64,000 nucleotides of DNA from Rhodopirellula halodulae (GCF_020966775.1 NZ_JAJKFV010000029.1:861001-925000), one strand, 5' to 3'. Counted from the first letter of the stretch, positions 17,839 through 27,122 are shown. Notes: generated from the sequence alone by a model not told the origin. Numbers and translations: made by a program.

Positions 17839-18207
17839 TTAAAACTGCAAGCCAGCTTCACGAGCGGCATCTGCGAACGCTTTGACGCGGCCGTGATACT
17901 TGTTGTGACCACGATCCAGTTTGACGGTCTTCACACCCGCCTCTGCAGCCTTTTCGGCAACCAGCTTACCAATCAATGCGGCGGCTTCACAGTTGCCACC
18001 AGCCTTGACTTGGTCACGAACCGCTTTGTCACGCGTGCTCGCACTGAAGATGGTTTTGCCGGCTTGGTCGTCCACGACCTGGCAAGCAAAGTGCTTCAGC
18101 GAACGCTGAATGCACAGACGCGGTTGATCGGCACTGCCACGCAACTTGTTGCGAACATGACGTCGCCGACGCAGGCGTTTGCTTTGAAGTTTTTTGTTCT
18201 TGTCCAT
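17839..18207 (-). CDS. rplR: 50S ribosomal protein L18
   Basis: L18 binds 5S rRNA in the central protuberance. The 122-residue product begins MDKNKKLQSKRLRRRR, has RLCIQRSLKHFACQVVDD and ends with the family pattern YHGRVKAFADAAREAGLQF. The ATG at 18207 was chosen over 18276, because the extra 23 residues are not family-like and would come close to rplF. It is the usual neighbour of rplF and rpsE. Confidence 0.96.
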   Translation of the reverse strand: MDKNKKLQSKRLRRRRHVRNKLRGSADQPRLCIQRSLKHFACQVVDDQAGKTIFSASTRDKAVRDQVKAGGNCEAAALIGKLVAEKAAEAGVKTVKLDRGHNKYHGRVKAFADAAREAGLQF

Positions 18208-18290
18208 GGTGACGACCCGAGATGATCGTTGTGAACGGTTGAAATGAGTGGGATGACGACGAAGCGAAAGCTCCATCGCGAAAGATAAAA

Positions 18291-18836
18291 CTACTTGGTA
18301 GCAGATTTACCGGGTTTGATTTTGACGTGCTCGTCTTGGTAGCGAATCCCTTTGCCTTTGTAAGGCTCAGGCTTACGCAACGAGCGAATTTCTGCGGCGA
18401 ACTGGCCAACGCTTTGCTTGTCGCAACCTTGAATGACCACGTGAGTCTGGTCGGGACAGGTGACCGTCAGGTCCGCTGGGATCTTTCGGTGCAGTTCGTT
18501 TGCGTAACCAACCCGCAATTGAAGTGTGTCTCCGCTGATCGACGCGAGATAACCCACGCCAACGATCTCGAGCTTCTTCTCGTAACCCTCGGTCACGCCG
18601 ACCATCATGTTGGCAACGATCGCACGCGTTAGTCCATGGAACTCACGAGATGTACGATCATCTTTATCACGAGTGACAACGACTTGGTTGGCGTCGCTAT
18701 CGACTGCGACGTTGACTTCTGCGCGATGCTTGAACGACAGTTTGCCCTTGGGACCTTCCACGTCGATGTTTCGGTCAGCGATGCTGACTTTGACACCGGA
18801 TGGGATCGCGACTGGCTTGTTACCAATGCGGCTCAT
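18291..18836 (-). CDS. rplF: 50S ribosomal protein L6
   Basis: L6 sits near the sarcin-ricin loop and factor-binding site. The 181-residue product starts MSRIGNKPVAIPSGV and has the two repeated alpha/beta domains. The C-terminal signature EIRSLRKPEPYKGKGIRY is intact. Length is typical. It follows rpsH with a 68-bp gap. Confidence 0.97.
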   Translation of the reverse strand: MSRIGNKPVAIPSGVKVSIADRNIDVEGPKGKLSFKHRAEVNVAVDSDANQVVVTRDKDDRTSREFHGLTRAIVANMMVGVTEGYEKKLEIVGVGYLASISGDTLQLRVGYANELHRKIPADLTVTCPDQTHVVIQGCDKQSVGQFAAEIRSLRKPEPYKGKGIRYQDEHVKIKPGKSATK

Positions 18837-18904
18837 GGCAGTTTACAGTGTGAGGGGGGGGTGAATGGGTTTGCAAAAACGACGTGAAGCTGAATCCTGA
18901 CGAC

Positions 18905-19306
18905 TCAGGAGACTTCGCAAAGCACTTCGCCGCCGATTTTGTCGCGGCGAGCTTCGCGATCGCTGATCACGCCTTTGCTGGTGCTGATGATTCGGATTCC
19001 CAAACCACCCAACACTGGTTTGAGTTCTTTGCTGCGGCTGTACAAACGACGGCCAGGCTTGCTGACTCGGCGAATGGTTTGGATCACGCGTTCGCCGTTG
19101 GGTCCGTACTTCAATTCCAAACGGAGCCAAGCCACTGGCTCGCCTTCGACTTGTTCTTCTTTCCAGTCCCAGATGAATCCTTCGCGTTTGAGAACATCTG
19201 CGACTCCGCGTTTCACGCGTGAGGCGGGGATGTCCACGAACGGCCGTTCAACGCGAACGGCGTTGCGGATTCGGGTGAGCATGTCGGCAATGGGGTCGGT
19301 CATCAT
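18905..19306 (-). CDS. rpsH: 30S ribosomal protein S8
   Basis: S8 binds helix 21 of 16S rRNA and, in E. coli, represses the spc operon. The 133-residue product starts MMTDPIADMLTRIRNA (the second Met is an equally good start) and ends with the conserved GVISDREARRDKIGGEVLCEV. Length is normal. Confidence 0.97.
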   Translation of the reverse strand: MMTDPIADMLTRIRNAVRVERPFVDIPASRVKRGVADVLKREGFIWDWKEEQVEGEPVAWLRLELKYGPNGERVIQTIRRVSKPGRRLYSRSKELKPVLGGLGIRIISTSKGVISDREARRDKIGGEVLCEVS

Positions 19307-19335
19307 GGCTGTATGTTCCCTTTAAGTTTCCAAGC

Positions 19336-19521
19336 TCACCAGCTGCTCTTGCGAACGCCAGGGATCAATCCCGCATTGGCGTTTTCGCGGAAACAAATTC
19401 GGCACAAGCCAAACTTGCGGTACACCGAGCGTGGACGTCCGCAAAACTTGCAACGGTTCTCTTTTCGAGTGGAAAACTTGGGCGTGCGAAGCGCCTTAGC
19501 GACCTTGGATTTGCTTGCCAC
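19336..19521 (-). CDS. rpsN: 30S ribosomal protein S14, zinc-binding short form
   Basis: The 61-residue product is the short type-Z S14. Two CxxC pairs (CKFC at 24-27 and CRIC at 37-40) should hold one zinc, and the C-terminus PGVRKSSW is conserved. A zinc-free paralogue, if any, is not in this window. It sits between rplE and rpsH as usual. Confidence 0.96.
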   Translation of the reverse strand: MASKSKVAKALRTPKFSTRKENRCKFCGRPRSVYRKFGLCRICFRENANAGLIPGVRKSSW

Positions 19522-19620
19522 GAATGGACCTGCGGTGTACGGATCGGGGAGCGTCTCAAACGAGAGACATGTGACGAATTGAAATGATACGAATCAAACG
19601 GTTCCGGGAGGGGAACCTGA

Positions 19621-20196
19621 TCAGGCCGCTCCGGCCTTCTCTTTGGGTTGTTGGAATGGCATTCCAAACAACCGCAACAGTTCACGTGCTTCATCGTCGG
19701 TCTTCGCCGATGTGACAAAGCTAATGTTCATGCCTTGTGGACGAATGAACTTGTCGGGGTTCAGCTCAGGGAACACCAACTGTTCGTTCAGACCAAGTGT
19801 GTAGTTACCGTTTCCATCGAAAGCTTTGCGGCTGATACCACGAAAGTCGCGAACACGAGGAAGCACGACGGAGATCAGACGATCGAGGAATTCGAACATC
19901 CGCTGGCGACGCATGGTGACCATGCAGCCAATTGGCATGCCTTCACGAAGGCGAAAGCCTGCGATCGACTTGCGAGCGATGGTGGTGACTGGCTTTTGTC
20001 CGGTGATCTGAGTCATCGAGTCAATGGCCAGGTCGAGAACCTTTTTGTCGCCAACAGCCGCACCAACGCCCATGTTCATGCTGATCTTTTGCAGACGCGG
20101 CACTTGGTGTGGATTCTTATAACCGAATTTTTCAGTCATAGCGCTACGAATGGATTCTTCGTATCGCTGTTGCATTCGTGGGATGTTGTTGGACAT
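19621..20196 (-). CDS. rplE: 50S ribosomal protein L5
   Basis: L5 binds 5S rRNA and contacts the P-site tRNA. The 191-residue product has [39 protein letters not shown] and the C-terminal [20 protein letters not shown] short Gln/Pro/Lys tail is added at the end. It follows rplX in normal spc order. Confidence 0.97.
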   Translation of the reverse strand: MSNNIPRMQQRYEESIRSAMTEKFGYKNPHQVPRLQKISMNMGVGAAVGDKKVLDLAIDSMTQITGQKPVTTIARKSIAGFRLREGMPIGCMVTMRRQRMFEFLDRLISVVLPRVRDFRGISRKAFDGNGNYTLGLNEQLVFPELNPDKFIRPQGMNISFVTSAKTDDEARELLRLFGMPFQQPKEKAGAA

Positions 20197-20274
20197 TTTT
20201 TACACCGCCCCGGAAATAGGGTCACGGCCGATGGGGTAATTCTGTGTGATTGGTTCAGTCGGTTGCCGGCTGTT

Positions 20275-20622
20275 TCAGCTGGCGGATTTGGCTGCCTTGG
20301 CGGGTGAGATTTGTCCCAGGCTTTCACCGCTTGCCTTCGCGTAACGCTCTTTGCTGCCGTCTTCAAGGAAACGAACGCCGATTCGGGTTGGCTTTCCCGT
20401 CGATGGATCGGCCAGCATCACGTTGCTCGCACTCATGGGCATCTCTTTGTTCAAGCGGCCACCCTGAGGGTTTTTTTGGCTTTGGCGAACGTGCTTCCAC
20501 ACGCGAGCCGCTCCCTCGACGACAACTTTGTCTTTGTCGCGATCGACTTTCAAAATCTTGCCGCGGTGACCTTTGTCAGCACCGGCGATCACGATGACTT
20601 CGTCGTTAACGCGGAATTTCAT
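20275..20622 (-). CDS. rplX: 50S ribosomal protein L24
   Basis: L24 starts assembly of the 50S subunit by binding the 5' end of 23S rRNA. The 115-residue product has the KOW motif VNDEVIVIAGADKGHRGKIL and the GGRLNKEMPMSASNVML segment. The C-terminal 20 residues are an Ala/Lys/Ser tail. It lies between rplN and rplE. Confidence 0.96.
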   Translation of the reverse strand: MKFRVNDEVIVIAGADKGHRGKILKVDRDKDKVVVEGAARVWKHVRQSQKNPQGGRLNKEMPMSASNVMLADPSTGKPTRIGVRFLEDGSKERYAKASGESLGQISPAKAAKSAS

Positions 20623-20701
20623 GGTAGTAACTTTGAACGTAAGTGGTTTGCGATGGGGTTGGTGGCGAGTGGGATCTCAGCCGGTCGTTTGAACCGCTGG
20701 A

Positions 20702-21070
20702 TCAGACCACCTCGTTCGCCAAGCTGACAATTTTCATGAAGTTGCTCTCACGCAGTTCACGGGCGACCGCACCGAAGATGCGAGTACCGCGTGGGTTGCG
20801 GTCTTTGTCAACCAACACAACCGCGTTGGAGTCAAAACGGATGTAACTTCCGTCGGGACGGCGAGTGGGTTGCTTGGTACGAACGATCACCGCACGCACA
20901 ACCGATTTCTTTTTCACTTCGCTGCCAGGAATCACGCTCTTGACGCTGCAAACAATGACGTCGCCAACAGTGGCGAATCGACGCCGACTGCCGCCGAGCA
21001 CCTTGATGCACATCACTTCTCGAGCACCGGTATTGTCGGCGACATCGAGGCGGGTTTCTTGTTGAATCAT
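20702..21070 (-). CDS. rplN: 50S ribosomal protein L14
   Basis: L14 is a conserved interface protein of the large subunit. The 122-residue product, exactly the standard length, starts [19 protein letters not shown] and includes [27 protein letters not shown] and the C-terminal [14 protein letters not shown]. Confidence 0.98.
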   Translation of the reverse strand: MIQQETRLDVADNTGAREVMCIKVLGGSRRRFATVGDVIVCSVKSVIPGSEVKKKSVVRAVIVRTKQPTRRPDGSYIRFDSNAVVLVDKDRNPRGTRIFGAVARELRESNFMKIVSLANEVV

Positions 21071-21124
21071 ATCTGTTTACTTCAACGACAAAAACGTTGG
21101 ACGATGGTTGAGGGGAGTTAGCAA

Positions 21125-21478
21125 TTAAGCGTCCGACGAGGTCGATTCGGCTTCAGGTTCGCCAGCGTGAGCCGCTGCCAAGCCTTCTGCTTCGGCGCTC
21201 TTGCGAGCCGCACGCAATGCAACAACGTCGACGGCGGTGCTCTTTTCCAAAACACGAACCAAACGCCAACGTTTCAGCTTGCTCAACGGTTCTGATTCGA
21301 TGATCTCCACACGGTCGCCCATGCCCGACTCATCGTTTTCGTCGTGAACGTGACACACCGTACGGCGACGAATGTATTTCTTGTATTTAGGGTGCTTGAC
21401 CAAACGAGCGATCTCGACGCGACGCGTCTTGCTCATTTTGTCGCTGGTCACAATTCCTGCTACGACGCGTTTAGGCAT
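21125..21478 (-). CDS. rpsQ: 30S ribosomal protein S17 with C-terminal extension
   Basis: S17 binds 16S rRNA near helix 11. The core [32 protein letters not shown] and [21 protein letters not shown] is complete by about residue 80. The remaining 35 or so residues form an Ala/Glu-rich tail, so the product (117 residues) is longer than the usual 80-90. Confidence 0.95.
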   Translation of the reverse strand: MPKRVVAGIVTSDKMSKTRRVEIARLVKHPKYKKYIRRRTVCHVHDENDESGMGDRVEIIESEPLSKLKRWRLVRVLEKSTAVDVVALRAARKSAEAEGLAAAHAGEPEAESTSSDA

Positions 21479-21527
21479 GGTGCTTGTTGGACGTGCTTTG
21501 AATGGATGGGAGTGTTGTTTGAGTCAA

Positions 21528-21746
21528 CTAGCTCTTTTGAGCTGCGAGCTGACGTTCTGTTTGGATCGTCTTGACACGAGCGATCGTTTTTCGGTTCTTC
21601 TTAATCTCGCTGGGCGTGTTCAAACGCTCCGATTGAGATTGAAAACGCAAGCGGAACAGACTCTCTGCAGCTTCCGTTGCGGTCGCTTGCAGCTGCTCGT
21701 CGCTCATTTCGCGAAGTTCAGTCAATTTGGTCATCGAATTGGACAA
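21528..21746 (-). CDS. rpmC: 50S ribosomal protein L29
   Basis: L29 lies near the polypeptide exit tunnel. The 72-residue product is a helical hairpin with ELREMSDEQL at the N-terminal side and the signature ETAESLFRLRFQ-like AAESLFRLRFQS followed by KKNRKTIARVKTI. It lies between rplP and rpsQ as in other S10 operons. Confidence 0.94.
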   Translation of the reverse strand: MSNSMTKLTELREMSDEQLQATATEAAESLFRLRFQSQSERLNTPSEIKKNRKTIARVKTIQTERQLAAQKS

Positions 21747-21903
21747 AGGTCAAAAGGGATGGAACGGTCAAAGGCCAGCTTGAATGGATCGAACCCCACG
21801 CAAGCGTCTCAGAAGGAACTCGAAGAGCGAGGATGACACCTCGCCCTGTTTCCGATCCTGAGCTTCGTCGTGCGAGCACGGGCCCGCAGACATCACCAGC
21901 CGA

Positions 21904-22320
21904 TCAGGCAGGGCGACGTTCGACGAATCGGACCTTCACCGGCATCTTGCTCGCCAAACGTGCAAAGCACACTTTGGCTTGTTGTTCGGTCACGCCACTG
22001 AGTTCGTACAAAATGGTGCCTGGCTTCACGACTGCGGCCCAGAAGTCAGGCTCCCCTTTCCCCTTCCCCATCCGTGTTTCCAGCGGAGTGCTGGTCACAG
22101 ACTTGTCGGGGAAGATGCGAATGTAGAGCTTGCCTTGGCCGCGAACGTATTGCTGGGCAGCGATCCGTCCGGCTTCGATCGTCGTAGCTTTGATCCAACC
22201 AGGCTCCAGGGATTGGATGCCGTAGTCACCAAAGACGACCGTATTGCCGCGAGTCGCGTTACCTTTTATACGACCTCTTTGGCTTTTTCGATGCTTGACC
22301 CGTTTGGGCATCAGCGCCAT
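21904..22320 (-). CDS. rplP: 50S ribosomal protein L16
   Basis: L16 helps form the A-site region of the 50S subunit. The 138-residue product starts MALMPKRVKHRKSQRGR and has GYYGIQSLEPGWI-like GDYGIQSLEPGWI, ARIAAQ-like GRIAAQQYV and MGKGKGEPDFWAAVV. Because the family always begins with the PKRVK segment, the start must be 22320 or 22311. Both lie inside the 3' end of rpsC, so the genes overlap by 53-62 bp in different frames. Confidence 0.96.
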   Translation of the reverse strand: MALMPKRVKHRKSQRGRIKGNATRGNTVVFGDYGIQSLEPGWIKATTIEAGRIAAQQYVRGQGKLYIRIFPDKSVTSTPLETRMGKGKGEPDFWAAVVKPGTILYELSGVTEQQAKVCFARLASKMPVKVRFVERRPA

Positions 22321-22969
22321 CGTTGTCGTCTCCGTAAGTACCTTGGTTAATCCACACTTGAATCCCGATGTGCCCCTGTGGCGTCATCGCTTCGGTGAAT
22401 CCGTAATCAATCTTGGCTTGTAGCGTGCTCAATGGAATCGAGCCAGCACTTTGCTTTTCGCGGCGTGCCATTTCAGCTCCGCCCAATCGACCAGCCATTT
22501 GGATTTTGATGCCTTTGGCACCCGCGTCCATGGTCTGTTCGAGCATTCGTTTCATGGTGCGTCGGAAGCTGGCGCGTTTTGCGAGTTGCTGAGCGATGTC
22601 CTCTGCAACCAACTGAGCCTGAAGCTCAGGTCGTCCAACTTCTTCCACTTTCAAGTTGATGCGACGTCCGACCAGGTTCTGCAATTCAGCTTGCAGAATT
22701 TCGATCTCTTGGCCTTTCTTGCCGATGATCAAACCTGGGCGAGCAACATAAAGCATCACTCGAACTTCGTCTCGGGTACGCTCGATCTCGATGCGATCGA
22801 TACCCGCACTTTTGTATTGTGACTTCTTCGGGTGCTTGGTGATGAATTCGCGAATCTTGCGATCTTCCACCAGCAGGTCCGAAAAATCCTGCTTCGAGGC
22901 ATACCAACGACTTCCCCAACCACGGGTGACGCCGGTACGAAACGCAATCGGATTGACTTTTTGACCCAT
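22259..22969 (-). CDS. rpsC: 30S ribosomal protein S3
   Basis: S3 forms part of the mRNA entry channel. The 236-residue product begins MGQKVNPIAFRTGVTRGW and has the KH domain (RPGLIIGKKGQEIE) and the C-terminal domain (GAKGIKIQMAGRLGGAEMAR, VWINQGTYG). The last 25 residues first turn acidic (GDDNDGADAQ) and then very basic (KKPKRSYKR). That basic end is encoded by the same bases as the start of rplP. Confidence 0.97.
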   Translation of the reverse strand: MGQKVNPIAFRTGVTRGWGSRWYASKQDFSDLLVEDRKIREFITKHPKKSQYKSAGIDRIEIERTRDEVRVMLYVARPGLIIGKKGQEIEILQAELQNLVGRRINLKVEEVGRPELQAQLVAEDIAQQLAKRASFRRTMKRMLEQTMDAGAKGIKIQMAGRLGGAEMARREKQSAGSIPLSTLQAKIDYGFTEAMTPQGHIGIQVWINQGTYGDDNDGADAQTGQASKKPKRSYKR

Positions 22970-23049
22970 GGGAGAGTGCTGAGTGCTGAAGGCAGGGGGT
23001 GTATGAATTCGTTGTCTTTGAATCGGCCGGTATCACCAACCGACGCGGA

Positions 23050-23409
23050 TTACATATTGTCGATGTGAGTCAGGCCGACTCGGATGTGACTCGATCGTTT
23101 CTTGATCATGAACGCCATGCCGCGAGCACGAGGTTGAATTCGCTTGAACATCGGTCCGCCGTCGATGCGAACGTCGGTAATAACGAGCTCTTCAATGCGA
23201 TGGCTGCGGCCGCTGTTCTGGTCGGGGTCTTGTGCATTCCCGACGGCACTTTTGATGACCTTCTCGAGCATCCGTGCACCGCGTTGCGGTTGATACTTCA
23301 AAGTGTCCAAAGCTTCGTCGGCAAACATGCCTCGAACCAAATCGGCAACCAGACGCACCTTTTGGGCGCTGATGCGTGCGTTCTTGTGATATGCGTTGAA
23401 TTGTGACAT
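23050..23409 (-). CDS. rplV: 50S ribosomal protein L22
   Basis: L22 lines the peptide exit tunnel. The 119-residue product has ARISAQKVRLVADLVRG, the EKVIKSAVGNAQ helix, and the C-terminal RIQPRARGMAFMIKKRSSHI that forms the tunnel hairpin. Length is normal, and it is placed between rpsS and rpsC. Confidence 0.97.
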   Translation of the reverse strand: MSQFNAYHKNARISAQKVRLVADLVRGMFADEALDTLKYQPQRGARMLEKVIKSAVGNAQDPDQNSGRSHRIEELVITDVRIDGGPMFKRIQPRARGMAFMIKKRSSHIRVGLTHIDNM

Positions 23410-23466
23410 GTCTGTCGCTGAATCGTTTGCTTGTGTGTTTCACCAACCGGTGGTAGGACGCCTTGC

Positions 23467-23736
23467 TTAGCGTTTTCCTTTACCACCGTGACCTTTGAAC
23501 GTACGGGTCGGAGCAAACTCACCGAGTTTGTGACCGACCATGTCTTCGGTAACCAGCACTTTGATGTGCTGACGCCCGTTGTGAACCATGAACGTGACGT
23601 TCACGAATTCAGGAACGATCGTGCAAGATCGCGCCCAAGTCTTGATCGGTTCCTTGGAGCCAGTCTCGGCCGCCTTCTGGACTTTGAAAAAGACTTTTGG
23701 GTCAACGAAAGGACCCTTCTTACTGCTTCGACTCAT
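23467..23736 (-). CDS. rpsS: 30S ribosomal protein S19
   Basis: S19 is a head protein of the 30S subunit. The 89-residue product starts [18 protein letters not shown] and has [13 protein letters not shown], the [28 protein letters not shown] region (quoted here only in part as [12 protein letters not shown]) and a Lys/Gly end. Length is standard. Confidence 0.97.
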   Translation of the reverse strand: MSRSSKKGPFVDPKVFFKVQKAAETGSKEPIKTWARSCTIVPEFVNVTFMVHNGRQHIKVLVTEDMVGHKLGEFAPTRTFKGHGGKGKR

Positions 23737-23769
23737 GTTTCTTTACCGGAGTTGCCGCTGAAAGGGGGC

Positions 23770-24630
23770 CTACTTGTGAAGTTTCAATTGACCGTAACGA
23801 CGGCTCTTGCGTCGGCGAACGATCGACGAGTTGCTTGGTTTGCGCTTCTGGCGAGTTTGTCCGCCCTTGGCGCTCTTGCCCGATGGGCTCACTGGGTGTC
23901 GTCCACCCTTTGTCCGACCTTCACCACCACCGTGCGGGTGATCGATTGGGTTCATTGCGGTACCACGAACGTGAGGTCGGCGGCCAAGCCAACGTGAGCG
24001 TCCAGCTTTGCCAAGCACCACGTTCATGTGGTCGCTGTTGCCGACCTGTCCGATGGTCGCACGGCAGGCACTCGGCACGCGGCGGACTTCGCCAGACGGC
24101 AAAAGCAACTGTGCCCAGTCAGCTTCGCGTGCTTGCAAGGTGGCTTGGGTGCCGGCTGAACGACACATCACGGCTCCGCGTCCTGCACGCATTTCAATGC
24201 AGCAAACCGAGGTGCCCAGTGGAATGTTTTTCAGTGGAAGGCAGTTGCCAACGACGGGTGGTGCGTCGGGGCCGTTTTCCAGTTTGTCGCCAGCGGAAAC
24301 ACCGGCAGGTGCGATCACGTAATGCTTTTCGCCATCTGGGTACTTCAGCAATGCGATGCGAGCGGTGCGGTTTGGGTCGTACTGCACCGAGTCAACCGTT
24401 GCGGCCATGCCGTCTTTGACGCGGCGAAAGTCGATGACTCGGTATTTCTGTTTGTGTCCGCCGCCACGGTGACGAGCCGTGATTTTACCTTGGTTATTGC
24501 GACCGCCGGTTTTCGACTTTGGACGCAACAAAGAACGTTCTGGCGTGTAGCCAGGCGTCAGTTCTTTGAAGTCGCTGACCGACGCGTTGCGTCGTCCGGC
24601 GCTGGTCGGCTTGTAGATTCGAATGCCCAT
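23770..24630 (-). CDS. rplB: 50S ribosomal protein L2
   Basis: L2 is required for subunit joining and the peptidyl-transferase centre. The 286-residue product begins [18 protein letters not shown] and has [20 protein letters not shown] and the catalytic-region signature [13 protein letters not shown] with the conserved His. The C-terminal part [11 protein letters not shown]... is shortened compared with some bacteria but complete. Confidence 0.98.
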   Translation of the reverse strand: MGIRIYKPTSAGRRNASVSDFKELTPGYTPERSLLRPKSKTGGRNNQGKITARHRGGGHKQKYRVIDFRRVKDGMAATVDSVQYDPNRTARIALLKYPDGEKHYVIAPAGVSAGDKLENGPDAPPVVGNCLPLKNIPLGTSVCCIEMRAGRGAVMCRSAGTQATLQAREADWAQLLLPSGEVRRVPSACRATIGQVGNSDHMNVVLGKAGRSRWLGRRPHVRGTAMNPIDHPHGGGEGRTKGGRHPVSPSGKSAKGGQTRQKRKPSNSSIVRRRKSRRYGQLKLHK

Positions 24631-24723
24631 GAGATTCGCTTCGTCTGCGAGCTGTTTTTTACGGGTGAGTTACGTTGAGATTGGAAGGAGGGACGCAGTG
24701 AACCTGAGTCCCTCATCAGTGTC

Positions 24724-25047
24724 CTAGAAGAAGTCGATGCGATGATCTTCGTGCAACGAGACGATCGCCTTCTTCCAGTCGCTGGTTCGTCCAATCTTGT
24801 AACGGAACCGGCGGGTTTTTCCTTTTCGTGTCTGAGTGCGGACCTTGAGGACCTTCACATCAAACAAATGTTCGACAGCTTTCTTGACGTCCAATTTGGT
24901 GGCGTCGCGATGGATTTGGAACGCGTATTGGTTGTTTCGCGTGGCTCGGTGAACACCTTTTTCGGTGACGAGCGGCTTCAGCAAAACCTGGTGGGGTTCC
25001 AGTTCGATTTTGCGTTCAGCTGGTTTGGGTGGTTGGATCGCCGACAT
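24724..25047 (-). CDS. rplW: 50S ribosomal protein L23
   Basis: L23 lies at the exit tunnel and docks trigger factor and SRP. The 107-residue product has an unusual 17-residue Pro/Lys-rich start, then LLKPLVTEKGVHRA, YAFQIHRDATKLDVKKAVEHLF and RKGKTRRFRYKIGRTSDWKKA. It starts one base after the rplD stop. Confidence 0.96.
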   Translation of the reverse strand: MSAIQPPKPAERKIELEPHQVLLKPLVTEKGVHRATRNNQYAFQIHRDATKLDVKKAVEHLFDVKVLKVRTQTRKGKTRRFRYKIGRTSDWKKAIVSLHEDHRIDFF

Positions 25048-25048
25048 A

Positions 25049-25717
25049 TCAGGCCGATGCCTCCGACTCGTTGGTGTTCTGGGTGGAACCGGCGAAGGTG
25101 CCGTCTTTGACTTTGTCCAAGGCTTCCTGCGTGAACAGAACGCGTTTTGGAGTCAGCAGGGTCAGTGCGTTCAGTTGGCGAACTGGCTCGACGGTCACCC
25201 CGGCGATGTTGCGGCCGCTCTTGTAGACGTTGGTGTCGTCCCCGGCGGTTGCAATCAATGTGGTGGTGTTTTCAAGTCCCAGGTTCTTCAGAATCGCTGC
25301 GACCTGACTGGTCTTAGGTGCGTCCATCTTCAGTTCGTTGATAACGACCATTTCGCCGTCGTCGATTCGCGAACGAATTGCCATGCGAGTCGCCGTCTTG
25401 ATCGCCTTCTTTGGGAGACGGTAGCTGTAGTCGCGTGGCTTGACGGTACGAGCAACACCACCACCGCGGCGAACGTTGGTTCTCTTGGAGCCGGCACGTG
25501 CATTGCCGGTGCCCTTTTGGCGGTACATCTTTTTGTTGGTGCCGCTGACTTGACCGCGGGTTCGCGTGTTGTGCGAGCCTTGGCGTTTGTTGGCTTGGTA
25601 CATGACAACGACGTCGTGTAGCAGTTGCTTGCTGACGCGGTTGACGATTTGTTCGGTGTTGATCTCGTACTGCCCGACTTCTTTGCCGGAAGCATCGAGG
25701 ATTGGTAGGGTTGCCAT
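25049..25717 (-). CDS. rplD: 50S ribosomal protein L4
   Basis: L4 reaches the exit tunnel and in E. coli autoregulates the S10 operon. The 222-residue product has QANKRQGSHNTRTRGQVSG, MYRQKGTGNARAGS, and the C-terminal domain with LNALTLLTPKRVLFTQEAL. The ATG at 25717 begins the family-like MATLPILDASG. The frame extends to 25948 inside rplC, but that part is Arg/Pro-rich and not L4-like, so it was left out. Confidence 0.97.
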   Translation of the reverse strand: MATLPILDASGKEVGQYEINTEQIVNRVSKQLLHDVVVMYQANKRQGSHNTRTRGQVSGTNKKMYRQKGTGNARAGSKRTNVRRGGGVARTVKPRDYSYRLPKKAIKTATRMAIRSRIDDGEMVVINELKMDAPKTSQVAAILKNLGLENTTTLIATAGDDTNVYKSGRNIAGVTVEPVRQLNALTLLTPKRVLFTQEALDKVKDGTFAGSTQNTNESEASA

Positions 25718-25728
25718 GATTATGTTCC

Positions 25729-26415
25729 TCAGCCGACTTTGTTGGTTTGACGAATCGAGACAAAGCCGCCGTTGGGTCCGGGAACCGCACCGCGAATCAA
25801 CAGCAGGTTGTTTTCTGCGTCGACGCGGACGACTTCCAGGTTGCGGGTCGTGACGCGGGCGTTTCCGTACTGGCCAGCCATGCGTTTGCCTTTGAAGGTC
25901 CGGCTTGGCGATGCACTCATGCCCGTACCACCAGCGTGACGGTGGCATTTCTTGACGCCGTGGCTGGCACGTTGCCCAGCGAAGTTGTGGCGTTTCATCA
26001 CACCGGCGAAACCACGGCCTTTGCTGGTTCCTGTGATGTCGACCTTTTTGATCTCGTTGAATTGCTCAACGGTAACTGTGTCACCAACGTTGGCTTCGGA
26101 TGGCCCGCGAAATTCGCGAATGAATCGCTGGGGTTCGCAGTCTGCTTTGGCAGGTGCTTCAATGCCAGCAGCGGCACGCTTCTTGGAGCGTTTGCTTTCG
26201 ATGGTTGCAACTTGGCCACGCTCACTGCGTTTTGCCAAGCGGCGAGGCTTGTCTTCGAAACCTAACTGAACAGCTTCGTAGCCGTCGCGTTCCTTGCTGC
26301 GAATTTGCAGCACGTGGCAAGGGCCAGCTTGCACAACCGTGACGGGAACAGCGGTGCCGTCTTCCAGGAAGACCTGAGTCATCCCGATTTTACGGCCGAG
26401 GATTGATGGTGACAT
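25729..26415 (-). CDS. rplC: 50S ribosomal protein L3
   Basis: L3 starts 50S assembly and contacts the peptidyl-transferase centre. The 228-residue product starts MSPSILGRKIGMTQVF and has VTVVQAGPC, the Gln-methylation region GVKKCHRHAGGTGMSASPSR (split here as HRHAGGTGMSASPSR) and MAGQYGNARVTT. An insert around residues 55-75 is rich in Lys, Arg and Ala. A 309-bp gap separates it from rpsJ. Confidence 0.97.
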   Translation of the reverse strand: MSPSILGRKIGMTQVFLEDGTAVPVTVVQAGPCHVLQIRSKERDGYEAVQLGFEDKPRRLAKRSERGQVATIESKRSKKRAAAGIEAPAKADCEPQRFIREFRGPSEANVGDTVTVEQFNEIKKVDITGTSKGRGFAGVMKRHNFAGQRASHGVKKCHRHAGGTGMSASPSRTFKGKRMAGQYGNARVTTRNLEVVRVDAENNLLLIRGAVPGPNGGFVSIRQTNKVG

Positions 26416-26724
26416 AACAGTTCCTGCCCGCGGTGAGGCGAGCGATATGCGATTCGTTAGGAGTTCCGAGACCTTCGAGGCGATCGGCTCAGTTGGTCGG
26501 CGCTGGCCGGTCCTGAGTGATTTCGCCGCGACATCCGACCATGCGGAAAACCGTGACCAATGCGTGTGTGTGATGGGTTCGTGATGACGCGATTCCGATG
26601 GCGATTTAGTCGCCGGAGGCGTCGGAGCTAACGGTGCCGAGGAGTCCTGAGCGGGGCCGCGGTGTCGCGAAGGTCAGGTTGGCGTTGTTAGCTTTGCCGG
26701 TTCAGTGTTTCGGTGCTTGACCGA
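26416..26724. other. 309-bp gap between rpsJ and rplC without a gene
   Basis: These two genes are usually within a few tens of bases. No frame over 20 codons with a good start was found on the coding strand. A short palindromic hairpin GGCGA-CTAAA-TCGCC lies at 26601-26615, flanked by GC-rich inverted segments. No convincing promoter hexamers and no T-run terminator were seen. An internal regulatory leader for rplC is possible but unproven. Confidence 0.5.
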
Positions 26725-27051
26725 TCAGCGGGCGGACGCCTTGATCTTGATGTCAACACCAGCCGGCAGGCTTAGCTTGTTGAGTGCTTCGATCGTCTTG
26801 GCGGAAGCCTGGACGATGTCGACCAAACGCTTGTGCGTCCGGATTTCATACTGCTGGCGAGCCTTTTTGTTAACAAACGGGCTCGAGAGGACGGTGTATC
26901 GTTCGACTCGGGTTGGCAAAGGAATTGGGCCGTGCACAATGCTGGCCGTCGCTTTGACCGTGTCGACAATGTCGCGGGCGCTTTGGTCCAGCACGGCATG
27001 GTCGTACGCTTCCATTCGAATGCGGATGACTTCGCTGGGGCCGGTTGACAC
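26725..27051 (-). CDS. rpsJ: 30S ribosomal protein S10
   Basis: S10 is a head protein and also the NusE factor in antitermination. The core [41 protein letters not shown] and [12 protein letters not shown] is complete. The frame opens at ATG 27138, but that codon lies inside the spacer of a strong promoter whose transcript should begin near 27116. The GTG at 27051, with GGA 9 nt upstream, is therefore the likely start and gives a 108-residue protein close to the usual 102-105. Confidence 0.95.
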   Translation of the reverse strand: MSTGPSEVIRIRMEAYDHAVLDQSARDIVDTVKATASIVHGPIPLPTRVERYTVLSSPFVNKKARQQYEIRTHKRLVDIVQASAKTIEALNKLSLPAGVDIKIKASAR

Positions 27052-27091
27052 TGCTTGAATTCCAAGTCGAGAACGAGAGAACGAGTCCAGT

Positions 27092-27115
27092 CCTCGCGGC
27101 GGTTTCGCTGCGAGG
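27092..27115 (-). promoter_or_regulatory. hairpin at the 5' end of the S10 operon leader
   Basis: CCTCGC (minus strand 27115-27110) and GCGAGG (27097-27092) pair around a 12-nt loop, right at the expected transcript start. It may stabilise the 5' end or take part in operon control. The stem is only 6 bp, so the call is tentative. Confidence 0.35.
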
Positions 27116-27122
27116 AGGCGAG

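Noticed and set aside
25718-25948. in-frame upstream extension of rplD
   Set aside because: It overlaps rplC in another frame and is Arg/Pro-rich, while the ATG at 25717 opens the normal L4 N-terminus.
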